From NCBI GenBank assembly GCA_900544615.1, contig UQVS01000003.1, positions 62,001 to 126,000 of the forward strand: a stretch of 64,000 nt of DNA. Reading direction: 5' to 3'. The notes below the pieces were generated by a model that was given only the letters and a program-made list of their open reading frames with translations, had not been told where the DNA came from and searched no databases. Position numbers and translations under genes: made by a program. How positions within the stretch are numbered: the stretch's first letter is position 1; each line of letters opens with the position of its first letter. The DNA comes from an uncultured Oscillibacter sp. Its GTDB lineage: Bacteria; Bacillota; Clostridia; Oscillospirales; Oscillospiraceae. Positions 1-9,257 of the stretch are shown in pieces.

Positions 1-537
1 CAGCCCGTCCGGGTGGTTCACCAGCTCCAGAAAGCGCAGCACATTGTCCAGATTGTCCAGCGGCTCGCCGATCCCCATCAGAACGATGTTGGAAATGGGC
101 AGCCCGGAGTCCTTCTGGGCAAAAATCACCTGATCCAGTATCTCGGAAGCTGTCAGGTTTCTCACCTTGCCAGCGATGGTGGACGCACAGAAAGCGCAGC
201 CCATCCGGCAGCCCACCTGCGAGGAAACACAGACGGTGTTGCCGTGGTGATACTGCATGACCACCGTTTCAATGCAGTTGCCGTCCATCAGCTCCCACAG
301 GTATTTGATGGTGCCGTCCAGCCTGGAAACCTGCTTCCGGGCCACAACAGGCGCCGTGATGTAACACTGCTCCTTCAGCTTTTCCCGCAGGGGTTTGGAC
401 AGGTTGCTCATCTCGTCAAAGGAAGTGACTCCCTTATGGAGCCATGTAAAAATCTGCTTGCCCCGGAAGGACGGTTCCCCCATATTTTTCAGGGTCGCCG
501 TCATCTCCTCCAGAGTCTGGGATTTCAAATCAATCAT
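1..537 (-). CDS. rlmN: 23S rRNA (adenine-2503-C2)-methyltransferase RlmN, C-terminus beyond window
   Basis: Radical-SAM enzyme that methylates A2503 of 23S rRNA and often A37 of tRNAs. The visible 179 residues include the N-terminal helical part and the radical-SAM cluster motif CRMGCAFC after SSQVG, followed by GIGEPLDN. The start ATG (535-537) lies 9 bp downstream of the rsmB stop, so the two rRNA methyltransferases form one unit. The gene is cut by the left edge, so the C-terminal catalytic cysteine cannot be checked. Assignment from motif and synteny is firm. Confidence 0.95.
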   Translation of the reverse strand, partial: MIDLKSQTLEEMTATLKNMGEPSFRGKQIFTWLHKGVTSFDEMSNLSKPLREKLKEQCYITAPVVARKQVSRLDGTIKYLWELMDGNCIETVVMQYHHGNTVCVSSQVGCRMGCAFCASTIAGKVRNLTASEILDQVIFAQKDSGLPISNIVLMGIGEPLDNLDNVLRFLELVNHPDGL

Positions 538-546
538 AGTTCCTCG

Positions 547-1866
547 TTATGTCCGCTTCATGCGGCAAATATAGAATCCGTCGGTATGGTGACACTGGGG
601 CCACAGTGTCAGCTGCCCCTCCGTCTCCCCCACCGGCTCAGGCAAAGAGAATCCGTCCCGGCGGAAGTCACTGTGCTCCGTCAGGAACGCGTCCGTCACC
701 TGCTCGTTTTCCTCCGGCAGAATCGTACAGGTGGAGTACACCAACACGCCGCCGGGAGCTACATATCTGGCGGCATTGTCCAGCAGCGCCGTCTGGATGA
801 TCGGCAGGGTAAACAGATCGTCCGCCCTCTTATAGCGCACATCCGGCTTTTTTCGGATGATGCCGAGGCCGGAGCAGGGCGCATCCACCAGCACCACGTC
901 AAACCGTTCCGCCCATTCCGGCCGGAAGACCCGGCCGTCCCCGGCAGAGGTGGTAATGGAGGTCAGCCCCAGCCGGGCCGCGCCCTCCTGAATTCGCTTC
1001 AGCTTGTTTTCATGGAGGTCACAGGAGACGATCCCCCCCTGATCCTCCATGGCAAAGGCTGCACTGAAGGACTTGCCGCCGGGGGCGGCGCAGAGATCCA
1101 GCACCTTCTGCCCCGGCTGTACGCCGGCAATCAGGGATACCAGCCGGGCAGCGGGGTCCTGCACCAGCATCTTCCCGTTTCGGAACGGTTCCAGCGTGGT
1201 CAGATCTCCGACCCCGGTCAGCTCCAGACAGCCGGGAACCCATGGATGGGGAACCGCCGCAACGCCCCAGCCGCTCAGTTCCCGGATCAGGCTCTCCGGG
1301 TCTGTTTTCAGCGGGTTCACCTGCACCGTCAGCGGCGGCGTGCTGTTATCGGCCTTTAAAAACGCTTCCGTTTCCTCCCGGCTCAGAATGGCCAGCAGCC
1401 GCTTCACCAGCCATTTGGGATGGCTGTACCGAATGGAGAGATACTTCACCTCGTCCCGCTCCGGGATGGGCGGCAGGTTGTTTTTATTCTGAGAAACCTT
1501 GCGAAGCACCGCGTTGACAAGGCCGGCGGCCTGTCCCCTGCCGGAGATCTTCGCCAGCTCCACGGAGGTGTTCACCGCGGCGCTGTCCGGCACCCGATCC
1601 AGATACAGGATCTGGTAAGCGCCCAGACGCAGAATTTCCAGCAGCGGCGGCTGAAGATGATCCGGCTTCTGGGAGCAGTACGCGCTGAGGTAAAAGTCCA
1701 GCAGCAGCTGGTTCTGAACCACGCCGTAAACAAGGCGGCTGCACAGCGCCGCCTCCGGCCCAACCAGACCATCCCGGCTCAGCTGGGCTTTCAGGGCAGC
1801 GTCTGCCCATGCGTGGTTATTCCGGCAGGCCGTCAAAACCCGCAGGGCTGTTTCCCGCGCGCCCAT
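547..1866 (-). CDS. rsmB: 16S rRNA (cytosine-967-C5)-methyltransferase RsmB
   Basis: SAM-dependent m5C methyltransferase of 439 aa, a normal length. Residues 1-130 look like the NusB-like RNA-binding domain. The Rossmann fold carries the SAM motif DLCAAPGGKS (about 257-266), motif IV DAPCSG (328-333) and the catalytic YSTCT (C380), followed by LPEENE. Its ATG overlaps the stop of the upstream zinc peptidase by one base (TGATG), indicating translational coupling. The order fmt-peptidase-rsmB-rlmN is common in Firmicutes. C967 specificity is inferred from family and context. Confidence 0.93.
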   Translation of the reverse strand: MGARETALRVLTACRNNHAWADAALKAQLSRDGLVGPEAALCSRLVYGVVQNQLLLDFYLSAYCSQKPDHLQPPLLEILRLGAYQILYLDRVPDSAAVNTSVELAKISGRGQAAGLVNAVLRKVSQNKNNLPPIPERDEVKYLSIRYSHPKWLVKRLLAILSREETEAFLKADNSTPPLTVQVNPLKTDPESLIRELSGWGVAAVPHPWVPGCLELTGVGDLTTLEPFRNGKMLVQDPAARLVSLIAGVQPGQKVLDLCAAPGGKSFSAAFAMEDQGGIVSCDLHENKLKRIQEGAARLGLTSITTSAGDGRVFRPEWAERFDVVLVDAPCSGLGIIRKKPDVRYKRADDLFTLPIIQTALLDNAARYVAPGGVLVYSTCTILPEENEQVTDAFLTEHSDFRRDGFSLPEPVGETEGQLTLWPQCHHTDGFYICRMKRT

Positions 1867-2603
1867 CAGTCACGCCTCCTGCCCCGGTTGCTGCGGCCCA
1901 GAAAAATCAGCACATACCGCAGCAGCTGCAGCGCCGACATCAGCAGGGCTGCCACATAGGTCAGCGCCGCTGCTTTCAGCACTTTTCTGGCGCCGGGCAG
2001 CTCGTCATCATACAAAAGCTGCTGGTTTTCCAGCGTTTGCAGCGCCCGGTGGGATGCGTTGAACTCTACCGGCAGCGTAATCAGCTGAAACAGGGTCGTC
2101 AGGGAAAACAGCAGGATGCCGATCAAAAACAGGGACTGGCTGTAGAGAACCATCCCCACCAGCAGCAGGATAAAGGAAAATTTGGAACCGATCTGGGTGG
2201 CGGGAATGATGGCCGTCCGCAGCCGGACGGGGCCGTAATTTTCAGCATACTGCACGGCATGGCCCGCCTCATGAGCCGCTACGCCCACTGCCGCAATAGA
2301 AGCGGAGTTGTAGACATTCTCCGACAGGGAAATGCTGTTGTCTCTGGGATCGTAATGATCCGTCAGGTTTCCGGCGCAGGGCCGGATGGCCACGTTGTAG
2401 ACGCCGTGTGCCCGCAGCACCGCCTCCGCCGCCTGCGCGCCGGTGAGACGCCGCCGGTTGGCCACGCCGCTGTACCGCTTGAAATTTCCGCTGACCTGCG
2501 CCTGTGCCCAGACAGACAGGATCAGAATGGGAATCAGCAGGATGCAGTAGATGTTATTGGCCAGGAAATCACCGTAACCGCCGTAATAACCGTAATAAGG
2601 CAT
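1866..2603 (-). CDS. Membrane zinc metallopeptidase, YugP-like
   Basis: A 245-residue membrane protein of the neutral zinc metallopeptidase family typified by B. subtilis YugP. It has a Tyr/Gly-rich start, a first membrane segment at about 15-35, the zinc site HEAGH (111-115) in a soluble loop, and two or three hydrophobic segments at about 145-230, ending in a basic Arg-rich tail. Its substrate is unknown. It sits 13 bp after fmt and overlaps rsmB by one base. Between fmt and rsmB is the usual Firmicute position for this family. Confidence 0.85.
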   Translation of the reverse strand: MPYYGYYGGYGDFLANNIYCILLIPILILSVWAQAQVSGNFKRYSGVANRRRLTGAQAAEAVLRAHGVYNVAIRPCAGNLTDHYDPRDNSISLSENVYNSASIAAVGVAAHEAGHAVQYAENYGPVRLRTAIIPATQIGSKFSFILLLVGMVLYSQSLFLIGILLFSLTTLFQLITLPVEFNASHRALQTLENQQLLYDDELPGARKVLKAAALTYVAALLMSALQLLRYVLIFLGRSNRGRRRD

Positions 2604-2616
2604 GGAGTTCCTCCCG

Positions 2617-3528
2617 TCAGATATTCATAGGATGACCCAGCAGATAGGCCGCCGCACTCATGCGCTTGCCGCCCTCCGCCTGAAGCTCTGTGATCCAAAG
2701 ACTCTGCCCATCGCCGCAGGCCACCTCAACGCCTTTCTTTCCTGCATTCAGCAGCGTACCTGGTGCCTTTTCCGTGGCAGCGCCGGACGCGGTCTTATAG
2801 ATTTTAAACCGCTGTCCTGCCAGCTCCGCCGCAGCGCAGGGCCACGGAATCAGTCCCCGCACCTGATTGCGGATGACAGCCATGGGCCTTGTCCAGTCAA
2901 TGGGAGACAGTTCCCGTGACAGCATAGGCGCAAAGGTCGCCTGACTGCCGTCCTGGGGCGTCCGGGCGGCAGTGCCGTCCGCCAGCGTGGGAATCGCCGC
3001 AGACAGGGCATCCGCCCCCAGTTCTGCCAGCCGGTTCCACAGAGAGGGCAGATCCTCCTCCGGGTCAATGGGCGTTTTTGCCACCCGGATCACATCACCG
3101 GCATCCAGCTCCTCCGCCATATACATGATGGAGACGCCGGTTTCGGCATCACCGTTGAGCATGGCCCAGTTGATGGGAGCCGCTCCCCGGTATTTCGGCA
3201 ACAGGGACGCATGGACATTCACGCAGCCGAGGGGCGGCACATCCAGAATGTCTTTGGGCAGGATGCGGCCGTAGGCCACCACCACGATCAGCTCCGGAGC
3301 CAGCGATTTCACGATGTCCAGCGCCGTTCCGTCCCGCATTTTCACTGGCTGATACACCGTCAGGCCGCACGACAAGGCATATTCCTTCACGGGGGAAAAG
3401 GTCACTTTATTCCTATTCCGGGGCTTGTCCGGCTGGGTGAATACGCCGCAGATCTCATGGCCGTCCTCCACCAGACGCTTCAGAGACACTGCCGCAAAGT
3501 CCGGCGTCCCCATAAAGAGAATCCGCAT
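2617..3528 (-). CDS. fmt: Methionyl-tRNA formyltransferase
   Basis: Transfers a formyl group from 10-formyl-THF to Met-tRNAi. At 303 aa it is near the usual 310. The N-terminal formyltransferase domain starts MRILFMGTPDFA and carries the signature HASLLPKYRGAAPIN (about 106-120) with the catalytic histidine; a C-terminal OB-like domain follows. The start ATG overlaps the def stop (TAATG), the classic def-fmt couple that puts on and later removes the formyl group. Confidence 0.96.
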   Translation of the reverse strand: MRILFMGTPDFAAVSLKRLVEDGHEICGVFTQPDKPRNRNKVTFSPVKEYALSCGLTVYQPVKMRDGTALDIVKSLAPELIVVVAYGRILPKDILDVPPLGCVNVHASLLPKYRGAAPINWAMLNGDAETGVSIMYMAEELDAGDVIRVAKTPIDPEEDLPSLWNRLAELGADALSAAIPTLADGTAARTPQDGSQATFAPMLSRELSPIDWTRPMAVIRNQVRGLIPWPCAAAELAGQRFKIYKTASGAATEKAPGTLLNAGKKGVEVACGDGQSLWITELQAEGGKRMSAAAYLLGHPMNI

Positions 3529-4019
3529 TACTCCTCGTCCTCCAGATATTCTTTCAGTTCCTCGTCCGTCAGGAAGTGGTCGATATGCTCAATAAAGAGG
3601 TGGCCGTCCAGATGCTCGATCTCATGGCAGAAAGCCCGTGCCGTGAGGCCCTCAGCCTCCGCCTCGAACCACTTGCCGTCCCGGTCCTGCGCCCGCACCC
3701 GCACCCGGTTGGGCCGGGTGACAATGCCCCACTTGCCGGGCAGGCTCAGGCAGCCCTCCAGACCGGTCTGCTCACCGCTCTGAGCGATGATCTCCGGGTT
3801 GATCAGCTCCAGATACTCCTCGCTCTCCTCGTCCAGCACCAGGCACACCCGGCGCAGGATGCCCACCTGCGGGGCTGCCAGACCGGCGCCGTTGGCGTCC
3901 GCCAGCGTTTCAGCCATGTCGTCCAGCAGGTCATGCAGCCGCCGGTCAAACTTTTCCACCGGGCGGCAGATCTTTGTCAGACACTCATCGCCCTGTTCCA
4001 CAATCTTTCGTAATGCCAT
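3528..4019 (-). CDS. def: Peptide deformylase
   Basis: Metal-dependent enzyme removing the N-formyl group from nascent proteins. In 163 aa all three conserved motifs are visible: GLAAPQVG (about 46-53), EGCLSLPG with metal ligand C90, and HEIEHLDG (132-139) with ligands H132 and H136 and catalytic E133. An AAGGAGG ribosome site precedes the ATG. It lies between priA and fmt, overlapping fmt by one base. The acidic C-terminal tail (LKEYLEDEE) is unremarkable. Confidence 0.96.
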   Translation of the reverse strand: MALRKIVEQGDECLTKICRPVEKFDRRLHDLLDDMAETLADANGAGLAAPQVGILRRVCLVLDEESEEYLELINPEIIAQSGEQTGLEGCLSLPGKWGIVTRPNRVRVRAQDRDGKWFEAEAEGLTARAFCHEIEHLDGHLFIEHIDHFLTDEELKEYLEDEE

Positions 4020-4049
4020 GATGGCACCTCCTTGATTTGATCGCGGCGG

Positions 4050-6509
4050 TCAATCCGCCGCGTTATGATCCACAAATAGATTCAGTCCCCGGTTTACGCT
4101 GTCTCTTGCAAAATTCTTTTGCAGCCACGCCAGCATCTCCCGTGTTGCCTTGTCATTCCGGCCAACCAGCGTACAGCGGTAGCGGTAGCGGTTATTTACC
4201 TTCACCACCGGTGCAGGGGCAGGGCCTAAAACCTCTGGCTCCCCCGCTGCCAGTTCAGGCCTCCGGCACAGCTGCCGCAGCGTATCCCGGACGGCAGCGG
4301 CGGCCCGGAGCACCCGGCCCTCCTCCGTTCCGGAAACCGTGACGGTGAAAAAGTCCGCAAAGGGCGGGTAACGCCGCAGGCGGCGCATCCGGATCTCGCT
4401 TTCATAGAACGCATCATAATCCTGCCGTGCCGCACACTGAATCACGTCGTTTCCCGGCGTATAGGTCTGAATCACAGCCCGTCCGGTTTTGGCTCCGCGT
4501 CCGGCGCGGCCCACCACCTGCGTCAGCAGGCTGAAAGTCCGCTCAGCCGCACGGTAATTGTCCACATACAACGACAGATCTGCCGATAAAACGCCGACCA
4601 GCGTCACGTTTTCAAAATCCAGTCCCTTTGCCACCATCTGCGTCCCCAGCAGAATGGGGACGCGCTCCTGTTCAAAAGTCTGTAAAATTGCCTCATGCCC
4701 GCCGGCGGTGGTGTCCGCATCCATCCGCAGGATGCCCGTCTCCGGGAACAGCTCCCGCAGCTCTTCTTCCACCCGTTGGGTTCCGGCGCCGATGTGCTTC
4801 ATCCGGCCGCCGCACTCCGGACAGGTTTCTCCCGCAGACTGGGAATGGCCGCAGTAGTGGCACATCAGCCGTCCGTTGGCGGAATGATAGGTCATGGCCA
4901 CGCTGCACCGGGGACACTGGGGAACATAGCCGCACTCTCCGCATTGCAGGTATCGGCTGCTGCCCCGGCGGTTCAGAAACAGAATACTCTGCTCCCCGGC
5001 CGCCAGATTCCGCTCCAGCTCCTGACGCAGCGGCGCACTGATGAGACCGGGATTTCCGGCTCGCACCTCCTCCCGCATATCTGCGATCAGAACCTGCGGC
5101 AGTGCGCCTTCGTTATAACGCCGCCGCAGGAGCGCTTTCTGATAGGTTCCCTGCTCTGCCGCCCAGGCGGATTCCACCGTAGGCGTGGCAGACCCCAGTA
5201 CCAGAGCCGCGCTTTCTCTGGCGCAGAGGTATTTGGCAACCTCACGGGTATCGTAGCGGGGCGCATTTTCGGATTGGTAGCTTCCCTCCTGCTCCTCGTC
5301 CATGACGATCAGCCCCAGATTTTTCAGAGGCGCAAAGATAGCGGAACGGGTTCCCAGTACGACGTTGACCTCTCCCCGGCGGATGCGCTTCCACTGGTCA
5401 TAGCGCTCCGTCATCTTCAGGGAGCTGTGAAGCATCGCCGCTTTACTGCCGAAGTACGAGCTGAACTTCCGCATCATCTGAGGAGTCAGAACGATCTCCG
5501 GCACCAGAACGACGGCATTTTTTCCCAAAGCCAGCGTCTCCTGTACCAGACGCAGGTAAACCTGCGTCTTTCCGCTGCCGGTAACGCCCCGCAGCAACGT
5601 CACAGAGGGCTTGGCAGTCAGAATTCGCTCCAGAATTTCCTCATAAGCCGCCTGCTGTTCGTCGTTGAGCAAAATCTCCGGCCCCGGCTCCACCTCGTCA
5701 AAGGACGGCACCCGCAGATCTTCCTCGGCGGAAAAGGCGATCAGCCCCGCCTTCTCCATGGCTTTCAGGGTGCGGGTGGACGCGCCGGTATAGTAGCAGA
5801 CCTCTGCCGCCGGGCTTCGGCCCGCCGCGGCCAGAAAGTTTACCACTTCAAACCGCGCCGGAGCGGAGCGGCGCTTCGGCTCCGTCAGGGCAAATGCATC
5901 CTCCGCGTCAACGGCCAGCTCCACCATACGGTGAAATTTGTCGCTGATTTTACGGCGGGCATTGGTCTCACAGGCCAGGATCCCGGCCTTTTTCATTGCT
6001 TTCAGCGTTTTTTCGGCTTCCGTTCCCAGTGCGTCCCGCAGCAGGGAGCCTTCTGCCCGTCCCCCCTGCTGTTCCAGAAATTCCAGTGCCTGAACAGCGC
6101 CGGGGATTCCTGCCGCAGCGGTGCGAGCCGTCTCCTCGTCCATGGCGGCAGACCATTCCTCCCGGAGTCCGTACCAGAGACCGGTGGGGAGAATGGTTTT
6201 CACTGCCTCAAACACGGTGCAGAAATACCGCCCCCGCATCCAGAGAGCCAGATCGATCCCGGCCTTGTCCAGCACCGGCTCCGCATCCAGCACGCTGCGA
6301 ATGGCTTTCACACCGGGGGTCTTCGGTTCTACAGACCGGGCCAGTATGATCCCTTCGCTTTCCTTGTTCCCCCGTCCGAAAGGAACAATGACCCGGACGC
6401 CCGGCACCGCCGTTTTCGACAACGCTTCCGGCACCAGATAGCTGTAAGGCTTATCAATGGAATAGGGCGCGGCGCTGACCGCAACCTTTACCATGTCTGC
6501 GGTCTCCAT
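4050..6509 (-). CDS. priA: Primosomal replication restart helicase PriA
   Basis: 3'-5' DNA helicase (N') that reloads the replisome at stalled forks. The 819-aa product has the N-terminal 3'BD-like domain (VSAAPYSIDKPYSYLVP), a winged-helix region, Walker A GVTGSGKT, Walker B MDEEQ and SATPTVES, and a zinc-binding insertion with repeated CxxC pairs (CGECG, CPRC, CHYC, CPEC). Helicase motifs in the second RecA fold (FLNRRGSS, QVVGRAGR) are intact. It lies 30 bp after rpoZ and 30 bp before def, as is common in Firmicutes. Confidence 0.95.
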   Translation of the reverse strand: METADMVKVAVSAAPYSIDKPYSYLVPEALSKTAVPGVRVIVPFGRGNKESEGIILARSVEPKTPGVKAIRSVLDAEPVLDKAGIDLALWMRGRYFCTVFEAVKTILPTGLWYGLREEWSAAMDEETARTAAAGIPGAVQALEFLEQQGGRAEGSLLRDALGTEAEKTLKAMKKAGILACETNARRKISDKFHRMVELAVDAEDAFALTEPKRRSAPARFEVVNFLAAAGRSPAAEVCYYTGASTRTLKAMEKAGLIAFSAEEDLRVPSFDEVEPGPEILLNDEQQAAYEEILERILTAKPSVTLLRGVTGSGKTQVYLRLVQETLALGKNAVVLVPEIVLTPQMMRKFSSYFGSKAAMLHSSLKMTERYDQWKRIRRGEVNVVLGTRSAIFAPLKNLGLIVMDEEQEGSYQSENAPRYDTREVAKYLCARESAALVLGSATPTVESAWAAEQGTYQKALLRRRYNEGALPQVLIADMREEVRAGNPGLISAPLRQELERNLAAGEQSILFLNRRGSSRYLQCGECGYVPQCPRCSVAMTYHSANGRLMCHYCGHSQSAGETCPECGGRMKHIGAGTQRVEEELRELFPETGILRMDADTTAGGHEAILQTFEQERVPILLGTQMVAKGLDFENVTLVGVLSADLSLYVDNYRAAERTFSLLTQVVGRAGRGAKTGRAVIQTYTPGNDVIQCAARQDYDAFYESEIRMRRLRRYPPFADFFTVTVSGTEEGRVLRAAAAVRDTLRQLCRRPELAAGEPEVLGPAPAPVVKVNNRYRYRCTLVGRNDKATREMLAWLQKNFARDSVNRGLNLFVDHNAAD

Positions 6510-6539
6510 GCCACGCCCTCCTCCAGTGCTGCTTTCTGA

Positions 6540-6758
6540 TTAGTTATCGACAGAAATGGTCAGATCCATACCGCTGGCGTCGATTTTGCCGTCGGCCACC
6601 TCGTGAATTGCCAGCGTGACTGGCTTTTCGTCCAGCTGGACGCCAGCTTCTTCCGCGTCGTCGGCGATCTGGCGGGCACGCATTGCCACCACGTTCACCA
6701 GCATATAACGGTTGGGGATATGACTGTTGAGTTTGCTCATAGCGGGATACAGCATCAT
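6540..6758 (-). CDS. rpoZ: RNA polymerase omega subunit
   Basis: A 72-aa protein with the omega signature NSHIPNRYMLVNVVAMRARQIADDAEE followed by VTLAIHEVADGKI. Omega stabilises beta-prime during RNA polymerase assembly. Two consecutive ATG codons begin the frame, with a GGAAG ribosome site upstream. It sits between gmk and priA, the standard Firmicute location; the 73-bp gap to gmk is the largest in this stretch and shows no clear promoter. Confidence 0.93.
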   Translation of the reverse strand: MMLYPAMSKLNSHIPNRYMLVNVVAMRARQIADDAEEAGVQLDEKPVTLAIHEVADGKIDASGMDLTISVDN

Positions 6759-6831
6759 AATGATCTACTTCCAATCTGCCGCTGTGCGGCGTTTTATTTT
6801 CAAATTCACAAAGGCACGCTGTCCTCCGGGA

Positions 6832-7425
6832 TCATTCTCCCAGAATGGACATCCGCTCCTTGGGTTTGCAGTGTTCGGCGGTGATGATGGCGTCCAGCTC
6901 CCGGACGGCCTCCTCCACTGTATCGTTGATGACGAAATAATCGTAGGTATGGGCGGTCTGGAATTCCACCTTGGCCCGGAGCAGCCGCTTCTGCACCTTA
7001 TCCGGATCGTCGGTGCCGCGGTCTCTCAGGCGGCGCTCCAGCTCCTTCCAGCTGGGGGGCGCAATGAAGATCCGAACCGTGTCCGGCCGCTTGCTGGTGA
7101 CCTGAATGGCACCCTGTACCTCAATATCCAGAATCACGTCCTGTCCGTTTTCCATGGCCTGATCCACAAAGCGCTTGGGCGTGCCGTAGAAATTGCCCAC
7201 ATATTCCGCATATTCCAAGAACTGATCCATGGAGATCCACTTGCGGAAGGAGTCCACATCCATAAAATGATAATGGATTCCATCCAGCTCGCCGGGCCGG
7301 GGCGGCCGGGTGGTGGCGGAAATGGAAAAATACAGATTTTCCCGTTTTTCCAGCAGAGCCTTCAGCACCGTGCTTTTGCCCACGCCGGAAGGCCCGGAAA
7401 TAATAAACGTCTTGCCCTTCATCAT
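6832..7425 (-). CDS. gmk: Guanylate kinase
   Basis: Phosphorylates GMP to GDP with ATP. The 197-aa product has the P-loop [10 protein letters not shown] (about 9-18), the GMP-binding TTRPPRPGE and GxxYHF region, and the lid/arginine segment RLRDRGTDD. The ATG overlaps the remA stop (ATGATGA), with an AGGAGG site inside the end of remA. Synteny yicC-remA-gmk-rpoZ is conserved across Firmicutes. Confidence 0.96.
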   Translation of the reverse strand: MMKGKTFIISGPSGVGKSTVLKALLEKRENLYFSISATTRPPRPGELDGIHYHFMDVDSFRKWISMDQFLEYAEYVGNFYGTPKRFVDQAMENGQDVILDIEVQGAIQVTSKRPDTVRIFIAPPSWKELERRLRDRGTDDPDKVQKRLLRAKVEFQTAHTYDYFVINDTVEEAVRELDAIITAEHCKPKERMSILGE

Positions 7426-7664
7426 TCTTCTTCCTCCTGCTCCTTCGGGCGGAACCGCTCCGGCGGCAGCGCCGATAAGATCACATGGTCGCTGTCCATA
7501 ATAAAGATGGACGCTGTCTTGCGGCCATAGGTGGCGTCAATGAGCATCCCCCGCTCCCGCGTCTCCTGCACCATCCGCTTGATGGGGGCAGAATCCGGGC
7601 TGACGATGGCTACCAGCCGTTCCTGAGACACCAGATTTCCAAAACCGATGTTGATCAGCTTCAT
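7422..7664 (-). CDS. remA: RemA/DUF370 regulatory protein
   Basis: An 80-aa protein of the DUF370 family. In B. subtilis RemA is a DNA-binding activator of matrix and osmoprotection genes. The sequence begins [13 protein letters not shown] and contains the family core [19 protein letters not shown] and [23 protein letters not shown]. The C-terminus is a short acidic tail (KEQEEEE). It lies 3 bp after the yicC-type gene and overlaps gmk by four bases. DNA binding is inferred from the family; its targets here are unknown. Confidence 0.9.
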   Translation of the reverse strand: MKLINIGFGNLVSQERLVAIVSPDSAPIKRMVQETRERGMLIDATYGRKTASIFIMDSDHVILSALPPERFRPKEQEEEE

Positions 7665-7667
7665 GCT

Positions 7668-8546
7668 TTACTCCACATTCTGAACCTGTTCCCGCATCTT
7701 CTCCACTTCGGCCTTGAGACCAACCACCACCTGCGCGATGGCCACGTCGCAGCACTTGGAGCCGATGGTATTGGACTCCCGGTTGACCTCCTGAATCAGA
7801 AAGTCCATTTTCCGACCCATGGGCTCGTCAGATTCCAGCATGGTCCGCAGCTGGGCCACATGGCTCCGCAGGCGGACGGTCTCCTCGTCCACGGCCACCT
7901 TGTCGGCGTAGATGGCGGCCTCCTGCAAGATCCGCTGGGGGTCGATGGTGGTGCTTTGCAGCACCTCCTCCATCCGGGCGGTCAGCTTCGCCCGATATTC
8001 CGCCACAGTCTCCGGGGAACGCTTTTCTACCTGAGACGTGTAATCCTCAATGTAGCACAGGCGGTTGCCAATGTCCTCCGCCAGCTTCCGGCCTTCCACG
8101 GCCCGCATGGCGTTATACGCTTCCAGCGCCTGTTCCGTCACGGCACAGAGATCGGCAGAGACAGTCTCCAGATCCTCGTCCGCTTTGGTCACGGTGAGAA
8201 CGTCCGGGAACCGGGACAGCTGCTCCGCCGTCACCTTTGCTTCCGTGCCGCAGACCTCAGACAGCTCGTTGAGCGCGGCGGCATACTGGGCCGCCAGTTC
8301 CCGGTTCACTGTAACTTTGGCCACATCCGCTGCGGAGGCGTCCACGGTGATGAACACATCTACCTTGCCCCGCGAAATGGCCTTTTGCACGCACTGCTTG
8401 ACGGCATCCTCCGCAAAGCTGTACATCCGAGGCATCTTCACGGTGCAGTCCAGATACCGGTTGTTGACGGAACGGACCTCTACGGTAATATCCCGCTTGT
8501 TCCGCACCTCTCTGGCCCGACCATAACCGGTCATGCTTTTGATCAT
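7668..8546 (-). CDS. YicC family protein (putative endoribonuclease)
   Basis: A 292-aa YicC-like protein starting MIKSMTGYGRARE, the hallmark N-terminus. The conserved C-terminal DUF1732 part is present (LRSHVAQLRTMLESDEPMGRKMDFL, then QEVNRESNTIGSK). E. coli YicC and related proteins have been described as endoribonucleases. A strong GAGGAGG site precedes the ATG. It heads the remA-gmk-rpoZ block, with a 90-bp gap to the J-domain gene upstream. Confidence 0.92.
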   Translation of the reverse strand: MIKSMTGYGRAREVRNKRDITVEVRSVNNRYLDCTVKMPRMYSFAEDAVKQCVQKAISRGKVDVFITVDASAADVAKVTVNRELAAQYAAALNELSEVCGTEAKVTAEQLSRFPDVLTVTKADEDLETVSADLCAVTEQALEAYNAMRAVEGRKLAEDIGNRLCYIEDYTSQVEKRSPETVAEYRAKLTARMEEVLQSTTIDPQRILQEAAIYADKVAVDEETVRLRSHVAQLRTMLESDEPMGRKMDFLIQEVNRESNTIGSKCCDVAIAQVVVGLKAEVEKMREQVQNVE

Positions 8547-8636
8547 ATTGCTTCCTCCTCTATTTCACGGAGAAACGCCTTCCGCAAATGGGCTTCATCC
8601 CTGCCGGAGCACGTTCCATCCGGTTTTTACACATTT

Positions 8637-9257
8637 TCAGTAGCAGCAGAAAACAGGCACACCGCCGCCGCACAAAGACCACAGGCAGCACATGGGCAGA
8701 CAGAGGTTGCTGCTGCAAAGATCCGTTCCAAAGGTCGTACCGCCGGGGGTATACGCCTGCCGGGGGCCGTTTTCCATATAGTCCAGCGCCCGCTGATATT
8801 CCAGATTATCGGGATCCATCTGACAGGCGGTCTGATAATAGCGCTTGGCCTCATCCATCCAGCCTCTGCGGTAGCACACGGCGCCTTTCAGGAAATTCCA
8901 TTCGGCGTTGTGGTCGCTGTACCCGGCAAGCAGCGCCTCCGCCCGGCTCAGATCCCCGATCTGAATGGCGTAGCGCACCTGCTGAAGCACGGTGCCGCCG
9001 GCGTAGCTCTGGCTGCCGTAACCGCCGTAGGTGCTCTGCCGGTAGCCGCCGGAAGTGCTGCCCCGGCCGCTGCGCTCTTTGGTGATCTGCTCGTAGGCGG
9101 CGTTGATCTCCTTCATTTTTTCCTGCGCCAGATCTGCCAGCGGGCTATCGTGGTAATTGTCCGGGTGGTATTTTCTGGCCAGATTCCGATAAGCTTTCTT
9201 GATTTCCTCATCGGTTGCGGTCCGGGGGACGCCCAGAACCTCATACGGATCGTTCAT
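8637..9257 (-). CDS. J-domain protein with TPR-like region and cysteine-rich tail
   Basis: A 206-aa protein with an N-terminal J domain (residues 1-70, HPD motif in RKYHPDNYH), a Gly/Ser/Tyr linker with repeated GGY (about 75-105), a TPR-like helical part (about 105-175), and a C-terminal stretch with nine cysteines in about 27 residues. J domains stimulate Hsp70 ATPase; no zinc-finger or substrate-binding domain of classical DnaJ is present, so this is an accessory J protein. The tail could bind metal or associate with membrane. Its ATG overlaps the DUF5685 stop (ATGA). Confidence 0.88.
   Translation of the reverse strand: MNDPYEVLGVPRTATDEEIKKAYRNLARKYHPDNYHDSPLADLAQEKMKEINAAYEQITKERSGRGSTSGGYRQSTYGGYGSQSYAGGTVLQQVRYAIQIGDLSRAEALLAGYSDHNAEWNFLKGAVCYRRGWMDEAKRYYQTACQMDPDNLEYQRALDYMENGPRQAYTPGGTTFGTDLCSSNLCLPMCCLWSLCGGGVPVFCCY

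Noticed and set aside
13..1359. 448-aa plus-strand frame opposite rlmN/rsmB
   Set aside because: Antisense shadow of two clear rRNA methyltransferases; no domain, low-complexity His/Gln/Arg-rich.
4695..6539. 614-aa plus-strand frame opposite priA
   Set aside because: Mirror of PriA coding; typical GC-skewed antisense frame with no motif.
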